Assembly: GCA_013396635.1 (NCBI GenBank)
Contig: WBMW01005527.1
Coordinates: forward strand, 1,522,058-1,586,057
Direction: 5' to 3'
Length of the DNA: 64,000 nucleotides
Origin: Penelope pileata
Lineage: Eukaryota; Chordata; Aves; Galliformes; Cracidae
The notes under the pieces were generated by a model. That model was given only the letters and a program-made list of their open reading frames with translations, had not been told where the DNA came from and made no database searches. Positions 26,865 through 39,942 of the stretch are shown in pieces (the stretch's first letter is position 1; each line of letters opens with the position of its first letter). The translations under genes were made by a program, and so were the position numbers.

Positions 26865-28573
26865 GGAAGAGTTTTCAGAATTTTATTTATGTATTGTATA
26901 TCTCAAGTCATTACCTGCCATATAAGACAATGTTAGATATATCTTGCTATCAGATTCAGCTCTTGGGCTATCATTACACCATATGAATAAGGTTTCTGAT
27001 TTTTGAATTTTATTTTGTCTAACAGGAACTGTAATACAAAAAACAACACATTTGTATGCATATTTATGTGTGAATTCAGAAACAGACATAATACTTCAGC
27101 TGCTTTCAGAGTGAATTCCTAAGGCTGACAAGCAACTCATTCCTCTCTAATGGAGGAGACTGAACGAGTCTCGTACCTTCTTTATGCTAGGCTAGAAGAA
27201 CTTTTCTTTCACAGTTACTAGGCTTTATCAATAGGGAATTGTGTTTTTAATGGATATGGTCAGGCCCTAAAAATGGAGATATCCAAACTTTTTGCAATTT
27301 ATGATAAAACTATGTTTAATAGAAGTAAATACAAGTTCTACTGAAAATTTTGGGTTAGAAATTGTTTAGTAACCCAGGTAAGACAACCCATGATGAGCAC
27401 AAATTTGCTCAGAAACACATGCAAGACAAGGTAGTATAATTGAATCTGCCTGGAAGCTGGTGAATGCATAGAACATGGATGACTTGAGGATCATAAGTAG
27501 TGAAACGAAAAGGAGCAGATAATGAGAGTATAAAATAGAGCAGAGACATCATCCTTTTGTTAGTAGCTTCCCTTCTACTTCACCATTGTTAAGAACTCTG
27601 CTCTTCTGCAAACGCTTCAAGAGTGTATAGTGAAAATTTATTTTCTCTTGCATCCAAAATTATATTTTATATTAATTTCAGCATTTGGTCCCTGAAGAAT
27701 GCTAGATTATTACTGGGTTGCTGATAGGGCATGCTGAAGTCTTCTCACTAACTCTCTGTGCCCAGCTGCTGTTCCGCTTAAACAAGAAACTCTCTAGCAA
27801 TGGATGATCTTTTTGATACATTTTTGAACAGGAGACAGGAATTTACTGGAGGGATTAAAGGAGTAGTCTTCCCCTGTTCTGCCTATTAGCATTGCAGAAT
27901 GTGGCACATACAGCCACACAAAGTCATTCCTCAGCACCTGAATCACTATCACAGCGAGGTTCTGGTTTATGACTAGAAACCCTAGATGCTCTGGTAATAC
28001 AAATAATAACTACACAAAAATGTAGCTTCTTTTTATTAAATGTCATCCTAAATAGACACTTCAATTAAGTAAGGTGTAAGGAAGGACATCTTTCATCTTC
28101 TTCCTTATGTTACTGGTAAAATGCAAACCAGAGTTTAAAGAGTAGAACTGAATATGTCAATCTTTCATATCAACCCCCTGCTCAAGTGATTCTAGAAATG
28201 ACTGTTTGAATTAAGGAAATAGGTTTTACCTGTCACCCACCCCTAGACCTTCTTGCTGTTCCTATAGATTTTTTCTTTTTCTTTTTCTCCATACACTTGA
28301 TTGAAAAACCAACTGTTTCTGCCTTTTCATATTCTAGGATTTTTTGACTCTTTACAAATGCCAGCAGTCACACAGCTGTGAAAGAATCTTTTGATATTCA
28401 CATTTATTGTAATACAGAATTCAAATTTATTTTTATTCTATCTTTCACGCTTCTCAAGCCTTAAATTGTGTAGAGAAAAAATATAGATGTGAACATAGAA
28501 GCAAAAGAAATCACTGGTTTGAACTCGAGACTGTAACCAAAGAAACTCAAGCCGTGAGAATTATTTCATTTGG

Positions 28574-28690
28574 GCTGAGGTGTGTGTGCGTCTGTGATGA
28601 GAGAGATGGATGAAAAGAGATGAAAGTAGGGAGAGAGAAGATCTGTGTATGCACGTGTGTCAGAATGTGTATAAATTTGTGCATGTATAT
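28574..28690. repeat. TG- and GA-rich low-complexity region
   Basis: An imperfect mixture of TGTG/GTGC words at both ends and a purine-rich GAGAGA/GATGAAAAGAG middle. It looks like a decayed compound microsatellite. The minus-strand frame across it is low-complexity. Confidence 0.65.
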
Positions 28691-30417
28691 ACTTAATGTG
28701 CATATTCATAGTCCACATGAAATAGTATTGTTTATCTTGTGGGTAACACATCATATAAGAGATATTAGCTGAAATTCATCATTTGACTTCAGTCTGCTGT
28801 ACGTATGAGGTATCTATTTTATAAAAACTGCTGGCTGCAATTGCTTCTATTTTGTTAAAAGATTGTGTTATAATCCAATATTAAATTCGTAATACTTGAT
28901 TACTCTCATAACCAGTAAAATGATTTTTCCTGAGATTTTGAAGATTTCTCTCTTAGGCTCACAACTCCTAAGGGGTGACTATTTGAGGGAAAAGAGCTCT
29001 CGTTTTAATAGCTTTTCTGTCTATGCAGACATACAATCTAGTTTCCAGTTACCAAAGTGTGATGATGCATTGTAAGTAATAAAGTTTATACTGATTTACT
29101 GCAAGTTACTGTGGGTTAATGGAAACATTTTCTACCACTACTATTTTAACTATTTCAGTGTTAACTGAATTCATCAATATAGAATCAAACCTACTGCATT
29201 GCATAAAAGAGCACCTGGCTGCACTGTCCATCAGACAAACTTGCAATCCTATCCAGACCTTTAAACTCACTGGTACTTGTAATTCAAAGAGAAGAAAACA
29301 TTCCTCTTCCATATCACTACATTCCAGGATTTTACTAGTCTAAAAGTTTTCCCAAACAAGTTTTTCAGGTGACAGATGACTGTTGTGCCCCTTCTAAACA
29401 GCATGTGCAGCTATTGTGTAGAGAATGTTCTAAAGAAAACTCTGCAGTCACAGGCTATGAGTTGTAAATATACAATTATGAAAATTATAATTCTTCATTT
29501 TCAATACTAATCTGAGAATAAATTTTTGTTTAGAAACAGCTTCATATTGACCCCGGTGCACCATTGATTGAAGTGAACCATAGGGCCATCTATTACCTTC
29601 CTTAACCAAAGGCTTATCTTTGTATCATTTCTCTTAACCTATACACAGCTGAGAGGGGAGATGTAACTTCAGGAGAACAAAACAAAAGTGGTGAGAACAT
29701 CTTAATCTTGAAAAATACTTAATGAACAATATAAAATGTTTTTGCAGTGATTTCAAGGAATACACAGCATAGTGTAAGGAAACAGCAGTGTGTGCTGACA
29801 GTGCCTCTTCACAGTGCTACAGTTTGGAGTGGACAGTTATTTTCTACTGCCAAGACAGCATTGTCAATTGCACTGTGTTATCTAGAGGGGCAGGTATAGT
29901 AGAAAGTTTTGACTATTTACGCGGTGTTATTTATAAACTTTTATAGCAAGGACTAAGCCTTATTCCACCTTTGGATATCAAATATACATTAAAAAATATA
30001 AATTATACGAAGGTCTCAGCTTTGATAGCCTTTTCCAAGTAAGTGATGCAGTGTAGCACTATGATTCTTTAAAAGCACTTAAAGGAGGGACATTAAATTA
30101 ATGGTTCAAGAGAATTGCCTGTATTTGTCTGGGGTGGGAAGAAGCCTGTTTTCCTAAGGGAAATCCTTCAGTGTTTCAAGCATTAATAACATGCTTTGTA
30201 AGTTATTGCAAATAAAAATAATTAATCTATATTTAGTATATGCAGGGTTTATCTGGTCTTTTCAATCTTTATAGGCATCAGCCAAAAGAAGTCCTGTTTT
30301 TTTTTTATGATACTGTTACTAGAGAAGAAAAAGAAAACAGAAGCAGATAGCATCTGACACTGAAAAATCCTATTTTTTATTGGTATATGTTGTCTGAAAG
30401 TCCTTACCAGGTCACAT

Positions 30418-30438
30418 AAAAAAAAAAAAAAAAAAAAA
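30418..30438. repeat. poly-A homopolymer (A21)
   Basis: Twenty-one consecutive A residues after GGTCACAT. No polyadenylation signal lies just upstream, so this is a plain homopolymer. Confidence 0.9.
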
Positions 30439-31173
30439 GGAGTATTACATTACTTTATGGACCATGAATTATATTCAAAAGGACAAGTTATTTATGTGTT
30501 GTTTGTAGCAATGGGAATTTGTGTGGTAAGTGCCCAAGAGTTGGTCAAAACACCTACCATGAGCTAAAGTCCAGATTTGAATCTCAAGTAATTTCTAACT
30601 CATAAATCCAAAACCCAGCAAGGTTCTCATAGCTACATATTTTTTTAGTTAATTGTAAACTACTATAGTTCCTCACTTTTCTTTTACTACAGTGAAATAA
30701 AAACATTATCATACTTTTTTATACTGTTTTCTTCCTTTTGCACAGTAAAAGAAACTTGGTCTCTGGAGAATTTGGGGCAATCTGTCTTGTGTCCACCTTT
30801 CTAAAAACCAGCACCCTTTTAAGTAGAGTGGTCGCATCCACATGGGTGTAACACAGTGTAGGTCTGTGTAATGTCTCTGTAGATTTAAGAAGAACAAACT
30901 AACAAACAGTTTTTTGTATGGTTTTTCTATGCAGAGTGCCTAGAATAATGGGAGAACCGTGTCACAACCCTGATATAACTGATGTAGTGTTTTCTAATAA
31001 CATGTCAAAGGATTTGTGTTGGAAGCGCTGAACATTTGAAAGCACAGACCTCTTACAATCTTATTGGGGCCAAATGTGGTACGGTCACATCCATTCACTG
31101 TGTTTGGAGTAGAGCATACCACGTGCTAACTTAGTCAGCTGGTTCCAGGAAAGAAGGCAAGAAGCAAACTAAT

Positions 31174-31206
31174 ACATTTCCAACCTAGTGTTTCTATGAT
31201 TCTATA
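31174..31206 (+). mobile_element. possible CR1 3' terminus (plus strand)
   Basis: The words TTTCCAACCTAGTG then TTCTATGATTCTAT resemble the very end of a plus-strand CR1: 'cttccaaccc...attctatgattctatg', where the 8-bp ATTCTATG unit is the CR1 tail. Upstream (31020-31170) I cannot align a CR1 body with confidence, so the rest is either too diverged or absent. A chance match to the tail is possible. Confidence 0.45.
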
Positions 31207-34200
31207 TATACTATTGCAGGCAGTCAGGTGATCAGGACCTCAAAGTGAAACTTGGATTCAGCACATTGGCAGGATAGACACTAAGAGGCATTGGTACACA
31301 CATTTATTTTTGTTCTTCTGTTCCGGTCTCCCAAGATCAACCTTTGAGAACCTTCACTTTTGAGGCTCTTTCTGTCCATCACTACATTACTTCATTACCT
31401 AATGAAGCTATTTCCCTTTGTTAACAAATTCTCATAAACTTTACAGTCAATGTATTCATCTCCCTATCTCCAACAGTACTATGTGGCAATATGTCAAATG
31501 CTCTTCTTACATGTAGATGCATTATGTGGTATCTGGTTGGTATGTGTTTAAAACTTAAGTCTCGAGTTACACTGATTTTGGCTTTTAAAATCCGGTAGAA
31601 AAGTTTCTCTTGGTCAGAATGATAAAAACTGTGTGGGGATTGAAAGAGGAAATGGGAGGAATGTTGTCTTGCTATCTAGGTGGGGATTACATTTTCTACG
31701 ATTGTCTGGGTTTTTGCCCAAACCTGTAATGCTGCAGGTCTGTTCTTGCTTTTTTCTGCTGTGACATACAGCTGTCTCAGCTGTTAGTTTTGCACTTAAT
31801 CTGAACTTTGTTATAAGGTATGGAAAAAGGTATGTAGCTGTAAAGTGTCACTGAATGCAAGGTATATGTCCTGTGCAACATCCTGAACTAAGGATTTACT
31901 GCTTATCTTATTGTGATTGAAGAGGACCAAGTTCAATAACTTACGTGGCTTCCTCTGGTTCTGTCTTTATGTATTCTTAATTACTCTGCATTTAAGTCAT
32001 ACCAAGATTATCTTTACCTCAGTTCTGTTTTCAAAGTTTATTCTCTTTCTCTTCACAAACTTAAAAAATCCTTTCATTTAGATAATTTCCTTTGCAAAAT
32101 CTAGCTCATTAGGATTTTGTTCATTTTATTTTCTTGCAATGCTTTCTTATACCTGACCTATTTTTCTTTTTAATTTATTTCTTCGATGCCTTGTTCTTAC
32201 TGTTCTCACTGCTTGTTCTTAGCATTCTGTTTGACAAGCAAACCGTGGACCTTATGTGTTTCCAGTTCTCTGGAATGCAAACCCTAGATACCATTAGAAC
32301 TTTGGTCTAACAGGTGTTCAGCATTTGTTCATATTCAAATTGAGTAATATTTATTTTTTGTTCTCAAGTCACTTAACTTCTCCTCTAGCCAACTTCAACT
32401 ATTATTTTTTGTAGTTTTACTTTCTTAAATTATAAACTTCATATAGTGATTTATATCTGCTTTCAAGTTTGACATAACGAGTTATCTCATAATTAGAACT
32501 TCAAGTTTGTTATTTGCAAAAATAAAAACTGAAATATATTGAAAGACTAAGAAAAACAAAATTTTCTGAAACAAGTAAAGATGTTTTGAACAAATAATAT
32601 CAAACTTGTTCTCAGAATTTGAAGGGGCTTTTTTCCATGATGGATCGCAAGGGGGAAGAACCAGTTAATTCTTTCAATGTTCACACTTGGATCAGAATAG
32701 ATCTGCCCTGATGACTACAGTTGCCAGCTGAGTACATGTCCCCAGCATCTGCATGATGTGAAAGAAGCAGAAATTTCTTAGCAGTGAAATGAGAGAGAAA
32801 AAAAGACCATTCCACTTTTTTATGTCTGAAAATTCAAAATTTGCTTACATCATTCTTTTAGAATGTGAATTCCAAGAACAATATTTATTTCTGAGGGGAG
32901 ATTCATTTTAAACTTGGTGATATAACTAGGAATCTTTCCAGGTTTTTCAGTGGACTTTGGATTTGGCCATATACCTACAGCTGGGAAACAGACATAATAA
33001 GTAGATTTCATAACAGCAGGAGGCCTTCAATATAAAACATACAATTTATTAAAAAAAACTGTATGAAATATTATTTGTAGAATTTACTGATTATATATGC
33101 TATATGCATTTGTTACCTAATGTTTTACTAAAGAAAAATTTAAAGTCCCTGTGACATGGCAGCCCTGCAGATAACACAGATGCACTTAAGCCTTTAAAAA
33201 CTCCAAACGTACAAGAACATCAAGACAAGAAGAACGTTACCCTCTAGTCACCAGTACTTCCTGTATGTATAATACATGGCTAAACACAATGTGGTTAGGA
33301 AGTGTCTTTCTTGTCTAAAATATTTGTTTGATCCAGCATTTCCAGCTGTCTGCTATCTTATCTTTTGACCCCTCAGTCACTGCTAATAGGATTTCTATAA
33401 ACCAGCACAGCGGTGGACTTCATAGCTCAACAGATTAGTTCACAGACTTTCATCTCTGGAACCTAGTTCAAATTCAGTACTGACCAAATGTACCATAATC
33501 CTTCTTTTGGCATTCTCATTGAAAAAACAAGTATAGACTACACTATCTTCTATAACTCAGCTGGAAACAGGCAATGACGTGTATGGAAGCCTAACTCAGA
33601 TATGATTTCTTTTTTCATTAAAAGATATCAGGCAAGCTGTGCAGTATATTTGTTTTTCCTGTGCCTTTACAGATAACAATTACAATTAAAAGTTAACAGC
33701 TTTTCAAAAAATTCTACACTTCCAGAATTTTTGATTTTAAAATCTAATTAAATCAAAATATCCAAAATCAGAAAAAACATTTAAAAAATGTTTTGGATTT
33801 ACATTTTCTATAATTTTGCTTATTTGAAATTTTTTTTCTAAACTGAATTAAATTAATTCTTTAATAAAAATCTATGCTTACATTGTGAAATTGTTAAATC
33901 AGGCTATTTTAATATTGTTTGCAAGATTATTCGTCTCTTCAGGGCATACAAGAAACTAGCTTTCCACTTCTCTAGTCTAAAATGCATTTATGCACATGTG
34001 TAAATTGATGCACAAGCTGTTTCAGTTACTTGAAAGATTCTTTTCCGTACTTGATGGATTGCAGCCTACATCATTTTTTAATCTCCCCATACAATGACCC
34101 GGTCATCCAAGAAGGGGAATGAAATGACACTGATCAAAATTTATAATTGGCAGGAGAGAAAGAGAAGATTAAAGTAAATTGTGATGGCAGTGTATGTATA

Positions 34201-35905
34201 TACTATGGTGAGCAAGATGAGACTGTACAATCATTCTAATTGCGTTGCTTGTCTATTCATTTCCAGCCTCCATACAACATACCTCACTGTAGTTCAGACT
34301 TTACTTTCTCCAAGCACCAATTTCTCTCTCTCTCTTTTTTTTTTTTTTTTTTTTTTAGAATACTTTGGGGTAGCTACTGACACCAGAATTGATGCTAGAA
34401 ATGTTTCACATATTTATCTGCTTATCCATTTTCAGCTGGTGGTCTTTTCAGTTAATTATTTATATTCTGACTTACTTTTAATTGCTCCTTGGTTTTAGAA
34501 AAAAAAACTTGTACTCTTTCAATCATTTTCATTTGTCAAGCAGCAAGTATCATATCTCATCTGTTCATGTTGTGCTGTTTGTATCAGCTTTGATCAGCCT
34601 GAGAGTAGCATTCAGCAGAAACAAAAAGGACCACAAGATCTCAAAGTTTGATCTCTGGAAGCCCACAGGGCAGCTATACCTGACTGTCACAAACCGAGGT
34701 TTTAGAGAGACTGCACGTATAATATAATTGACCTCTTATAGATGATGTCATACCAGTGTACTACTTGTTGTTCTTCCTGTGAATTGTGAATTAACCAGTT
34801 GGGTTTGTCTCAGCAAAAGCAGCATGATGCTGGGCTAGGGAACATTAGCTTCTAACTGATCTGTGACAGGTATTGTGTGGCCCCTGCTACTTAAAACAAG
34901 ATGGATGTACATACCTACCACTAGATATGAAATCAGGTTAGGAAATTAGCTCTTCATCCTCATGTTTTTATGAGCTGCATCTACTTAGAGTTCTGAGAAT
35001 TCACATTACGCATACTAGCTGGGAAATGTAATCTCAGAATTGCCACAGCAGCTTTCGGAGAGTATGCAGCACAAGAGGGTGCTAGGGACGCCAACAGGGG
35101 CTGGTGGTGCCAAGGGGTTACTTTGGGAATGGGGCTGTTTTATGGCGTTTAGACACAACAGCTTAAGAACCTAGGCATCGTGATGGCATCTTGTGTATTT
35201 TATATAATCAGAATTGTTGAATACAACTGTATTGTGAAGGTTTTCTTATTGCCTGTTTCTCGTCTGAGCTTCAGCTTGTTCATTTATACTGCCTACATGA
35301 TAGGCATACTTTTGCTCTGATCTGTAGTAAATCAAGTAGTGGCCTTGCTTGGGAAGCTAATGCAGCATAGGATACCAAAATCCATGCCCCAAAGGCTATA
35401 CATAATACATAGTAGCCATTGCAAACAGGACTTAAATCCACTTTGCTTGAAAGTAGCAAAGAAAAGTAGTCCTTCCTATTTCAACCTTATTTTGTATTTT
35501 CCAGTTCTCCTTGGATGTTTTTGTCAATCAAATAATATTTATTAAATACCATTACTAAGGAGAAAAATCATGTTTTATCCAATAAATCATACTGATAGTA
35601 CTTCACAATTGACCGTGTTTCAATTAACATGGCAATGTAGCTGCTTCTGAAGAAAGTACCTTGAAAATTTGACTTTAGAACTGAGATCTGGATGTCCTGA
35701 TTTGTTCTTAATATTGTTTTTGTTCTTGCAATATTAAGTAGCTCAAAGTAGGATGTAGATTCTTGTTGTCTTCCATTAAAAATTATGCATACCAAATAGA
35801 AATTCGTATTCATATGTATATGAATGTGTGCATACATATAAACAAAAAATCACGTATATATTTATTTCCTCCTAAAAGCTGACTTTTTTCTTCTTTCTGA
35901 CTGAT
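31207..35905. other. gene-free AT-rich unique sequence
   Basis: No gene, RNA or mobile element is recognised. The 33660-33910 part is extremely A+T-rich and contains a short inverted repeat (AACATTT / AAATGTT near 33780). A pyrimidine tract occupies 34321-34356. A slightly GC-richer patch near 35045-35145 matches nothing I know. Confidence 0.5.
34321..34356 (+). repeat. polypyrimidine tract (CT)n-T22
   Basis: A short (CT)n run passes into 22 T residues followed by AGAATAC. The shape (pyrimidines then TAG) resembles a splice acceptor, but the frame after it shows no exon I can recognise, and such tracts are common here. Confidence 0.75.
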
Positions 35906-35910
35906 GTGTT
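35906..35910 (+). repeat. left target-site duplication GTGTT
   Basis: GTGTT immediately precedes the TG that begins the LTR and is repeated exactly after its terminal CA (36470-36474). A 5-bp duplication is the size made by many class I and ERVL-type integrases. Confidence 0.8.
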
Positions 35911-36469
35911 TGTTGTGGTTTGAGCCGGCGAGCCTTAAAACACCACACAGCCTTTCGCTCCCCCCCCCCCCCCATCCCCCCCCTNNNNNNNNNNNNNNNN
36001 NNNNNNNNNNNNNNNGGGATGGGAGGAATCGAGAAATAAGGTAGAACTCATGGGTTGAGATAAAACTATTTACTAACAGAAAAGGAAAATAGAATAAAAT
36101 AACAGTAATGATAATTATATACAAAACAAGTGATGTACAAAGCAGTTGCTCATCACCTGTTGACCGATGCCCAGCCAGTCCCCAAGCAACAACATGTCCC
36201 CAGCTAACTCCCCTTCCTTACATTACATGATGTCATATGGTATGGAATATCCCTTTGGTCAGTTTGGGTCAGCTGCCCTGTTCCTGTCTCCACCCTGTGC
36301 CCCCTCAGCTCCTTCAATGGCAGAGAGACACAAGGAGCTGAGAGAACTGAAAATGTCCTTGGCTCTGTTCAATGCTGCCAGGTGTTATCAGCTTTGTTTT
36401 TCTTCTAGGACCAAGACACAGCTTCGTACCAGACACTAAGAGAGAAAGTTTCAGTTAGAAACTAACACA
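35911..36469 (-). mobile_element. solo LTR of an avian endogenous retrovirus, TSD intact
   Basis: A second minus-strand LTR related to the one at 15013. The plus strand begins TGTTGTGGTTTGAGCCGGCG and ends AGAAACTAACACA, so the element has TG...CA ends. It shares the core TCATATGGTATGGAATATCC, CTTTGGTCAGTTTGGGTCAG, the exact 18-mer AAATGTCCTTGGCTCTGT (36351-36368; also at 15453-15470) and the GGGTTGAGATAAAA word near the family's polyA region. The central A/T-rich part (36065-36140) differs from the first copy, pointing to a different subfamily. It contains a C-rich tract and a 31-base gap (35985-36015). No internal retroviral genes adjoin it. Flanking GTGTT duplications prove integration followed by LTR-LTR recombination. 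Assignment to ERVL-like elements rests on the 5-bp duplication and remembered similarity. Confidence 0.88.
35961..36015. other. poly-C tract and assembly gap inside LTR
   Basis: A C-rich run (C13 and C8 separated by AT) leads directly into 31 undetermined bases (35985-36015). The gap most likely reflects failure to sequence a poly-C/poly-G stretch in the LTR. Its true length is unknown, so the LTR length of 559 is nominal. Confidence 0.9.
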
Positions 36470-36474
36470 GTGTT
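36470..36474 (+). repeat. right target-site duplication GTGTT
   Basis: Exact copy of 35906-35910, directly after the LTR's terminal CA. Confidence 0.8.
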
Positions 36475-36996
36475 CGTTATCTTTGTGGGTATTTAACTAT
36501 TCTGAGACAGACACTCTCTTCTTTTTTTGACCAGTTAGAAATCATATAAAGGAAAAGGTTTCTGTTGTTGTTTGCTGGATGGTACTACCAGTATCTTGTT
36601 GGTACAGTTTGCTGTTTATTATTGCTTTAATAGCACATAATTTACTCTCTTTATCAAATATATCTTTAATGAAGTATTTTCATAGTTTTATCTCTGGCTA
36701 CTCATGGACTGTAAACAGGTGAAATTGCTGGTGTTTTTAGTGGGGGGGTGGGGAAACATTATGTGGGATATTTGATTCTAATCTACTTTCTTTGTGCTAA
36801 ACCAAGATATGGTCAGAATGGTTCAGGAATGAGCAACTAGTGACAATCAGCAATTATGTTGTCTTTGTAGAGAAGAAAAAGTGTTCTCTGAGGCAAGTGA
36901 CTATAACTGGGGGCTGGTTTTTTCTAGTGTCATGAAACATAAAAACTTAACTGCTTCTCAGTTTCTTCATGATTTTTAGGAGTACATAGTTTCCTG

Positions 36997-37027
36997 CTTT
37001 TTTTTTATTTTTATTTTTTTTTATCTT
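36997..37027 (+). repeat. T-rich tract with ATTTTT units
   Basis: T runs broken by single A residues, ending in ATCTTTCAG. That last word resembles a splice acceptor, but I see no recognisable exon after it. Confidence 0.75.
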
Positions 37028-38357
37028 TCAGGACATTTTCCTATGCTCTCTGCCTGAACAGGAGAGCGGGAACATAAATATCCTACAGCAACTTGTAATT
37101 ATTGTACAGTTCATAGCTTCTTGGTGTTTCTTTCCTGGAGCTTCATTTTTAGTATTTGGTGCATCTTTTTAACATAAAGGATAAACCAAGAATAAATCAT
37201 CATGTAACTTTATCTCATTTATATGTAGTGGCTAAGCTGAAGAAAAAAGCCATCTCAATTCTAGTTTAAAATGTTATTACTAGTTTAGTGATCTGGCTCT
37301 GTGAGCTGTTCAACAGGCCAACTCTACATCTGTTGGCATAGATAAAAATCTGAATGGAGGTAGAAACTTGAGATATATGAATACCTTTGCAGAGCTGAGG
37401 TTGCAAGTCTTGAGAAGATTATTCTTGCCAAATGTTCTTGTATTTATTGTGACACTGTCTTTATTGAATTCATTGAATGCAACTCCTCCTCCACCATCCA
37501 TTTGATTTGCAAATGAATTCTCTTCAACTGTATTCACACCCCTTCTGTATTTGCTTTCCAACAGTATTCCAGCAAATTACTGTACTGGCAGGAACATTTA
37601 GTGAACCAGCCAATTTTAAGTAAGTAATGCAAGAAGATTCACAAAAAACAAAAATTCTCATTCATAACTATAAGTATTCATATATACAGTTTTAAAAGAA
37701 ACCTGATCTTAAAAAGATAAACAGTGAGACAGCACAAACATTTCTTATAACCTGTAGTTTTGGTCAAAACAACTAAACTTTGAATGTCAAATTATTTATG
37801 AACTGCCTGTGTGTATACAATAAATCAAAACTTACTAGCAGGGATTAAGTTAGTCAAATTTTTATCTGTTTGAAGATAACTTCTGAAGAGGGAATGTTTA
37901 CTGAATAAAGTATTTTGATTTATGTACCTCTGCTTATGTGTTAGAAAATACTAGAACTGGGCAAAATAGTTGCAGTGATTCATATATATTTTTTTTCTTT
38001 CCTCAGTAAATAAACCAAAATAATAATATTCAATGACCAGTGTGTTTTGGATGCTATAATACAGCTTTTGTTTCTTGTCTGATTCACTGTGTTTCCATCA
38101 TATACCAATGTGAAGCTGAAGACCTGGATAGAAAAATATGTATTTCTTTAAATAGTTCAATTTGATTTCTATATTCACTGACATGACTCCAAATTCAACA
38201 AAGCAGTTATTTCCACTTTAATAAATACTGTCTTAATGTCTGCAAATGCAGTAAGACCTAAATATTACACTTTGAACTACAAAGCAGCCAATCCGTATGT
38301 TCGTACTGGTTTGTTTAATCTGTGGAGGTCAAAATTCTTTTGTATCATTCATTTAGG

Positions 38358-38386
38358 TTTTATTTTTATTTTATTTTATTTTTTTC
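38358..38386 (+). repeat. (TTTTA)n microsatellite
   Basis: About four TTTTA-type units followed by T7 and CAG. A simple pentanucleotide repeat. Confidence 0.8.
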
Positions 38387-39942
38387 AGAAAAATCTATGT
38401 GGACATATGCATCTAGTTTTTCTTTTGAACATTTTCTGGTCTCTGTCCAACTTTTCTCTATCTACTGCATACCAGCTTCCAGGTATCTGTCTCCTGACGG
38501 TAGAGATGTGTAGAGGATTAGTGTCTTGATTGGCAGATTGGCTAACATTACAGTTCTGTTCATATGGAGCTTTCCTTCATGTTCGAAAAAACTACCACAG
38601 ACAGGCTAGAAAAAAAAAATCTATTTCCCTTGTTGCAAAACAGCACATGCAACCTAAAATTCAAAATGTAATCTGAACTAGAATATCTTTATATATTTCA
38701 CATACCAATACAGACAGAATTATGGATGAAATAATCATTTCTTGTCTTTGTGCTCAATAACTTAGAGGGAAGGCAAACTGTGTAAATGACAGAGGGAATG
38801 GCAGAAAGCTCAGGATCATCGATTGTATCTTACTGCTAAATGAATAGATCAGAGTCCTTCTTCAATAAACAGAAACAGAAAGGTTGTTTTTCACAGCCCA
38901 ATTTAGGTATTTTATAACACTCTGTGTTTGACTGTAGATACATGAAAAATAGAAGGACAAAGTATTTATAAGTATATTTACACATATCTCTCCACATAAC
39001 AACGTTGAAACAGGATCCAACATCAAGGACATTCTGTGTAAAAGACAAGTTTAATACCATGAGTAGCCATCATGAGGAAAATATTGTGATTATTATATTT
39101 TTTAAATCTATCTTTGCTTCTAGTTGGGAGAGCTTGCTAAAACTCAGATGACCATCAGTCCTAATGCTTTCATGATGTTTTTATATATGGGATGCCAGCT
39201 AGACATTGACATTTTTCAAGTAAAGTGATGAATATACTTTAGTATTGCTTTAATATTTCCCCAACAATGTGAACAAGAAAGGAATATCCATGTAATATAT
39301 GAAACTCGTTCCAAGAGATAACTTGAAGGCAAAACACTACAAAAGGTGAAACTGTTTCATTAAAAATGGATAGAAACAGTGCATACAGTATATACAATAG
39401 CCTGTCTCTGGTATGACTGTAAGGGGTTTCATGGTTTTGTATTTGACTAGCAGATGAATTATGTGTGCCCCATTTTCGTGCAAAATGAACCCATTCAACT
39501 TACAAATGAAAGCAAGTGTTTAACTGAGGTCTACAGATTGATACTGAAGTGAGAGCTGAAAGACTCAGGGTACTATGAGGTGATGAGAACACTCCAGAAT
39601 CAACAGCTTGTCTTGTGCTTCTGGGATCAGAAACAAAAATGACAAGTTAGTACAAAAAGTTTTTACCCTCAGTCTGTAAGTCTGAATTTATCCCTTTTGT
39701 AAAGATTTTGCATTTCCTACTGTACCACTTCAAGACAGCTGTCCCTAACTTCCATGATGTTCCATAGTATCGTGGGTTTTTTTAAGTCTTAAAATTAGAA
39801 AATGCTGATTCCCTTGAGCATTCTATTAAAATGAAATAAAGATCCAGGGTGGAAAGAAGATCCTTTAATGGAGACTCCCTTAGGCATTGCTTTCAGGAAT
39901 ACTAGGAATATTTTATTATTTGCTCCGTCTTTCCTAAATTGT

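Larger units (their letters stand above)
24121..31173. other. gene-free AT-rich unique sequence
   Basis: No gene or known mobile element is recognised. It contains A16 at 25525-25540, the T15A9 palindrome at 26841-26864, a TG/GA-rich tract at 28574-28690 and A21 at 30418-30438. The longest open frame (26247-26666, plus, 139 codons) starts at GTG. Its first ATG is at 26265. Its product has no recognisable domain and two other frames overlap it on the opposite strand. Confidence 0.5.

Noticed and set aside
34321..34500. splice acceptor and exon after the long pyrimidine tract
   Set aside because: The downstream frame has no recognisable protein content, and similar pyrimidine tracts occur throughout the window.
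35985..36124. 104-codon frame with a glycine-rich segment
   Set aside because: It reads through the undetermined bases and the poly-C tract, so it is an artefact.
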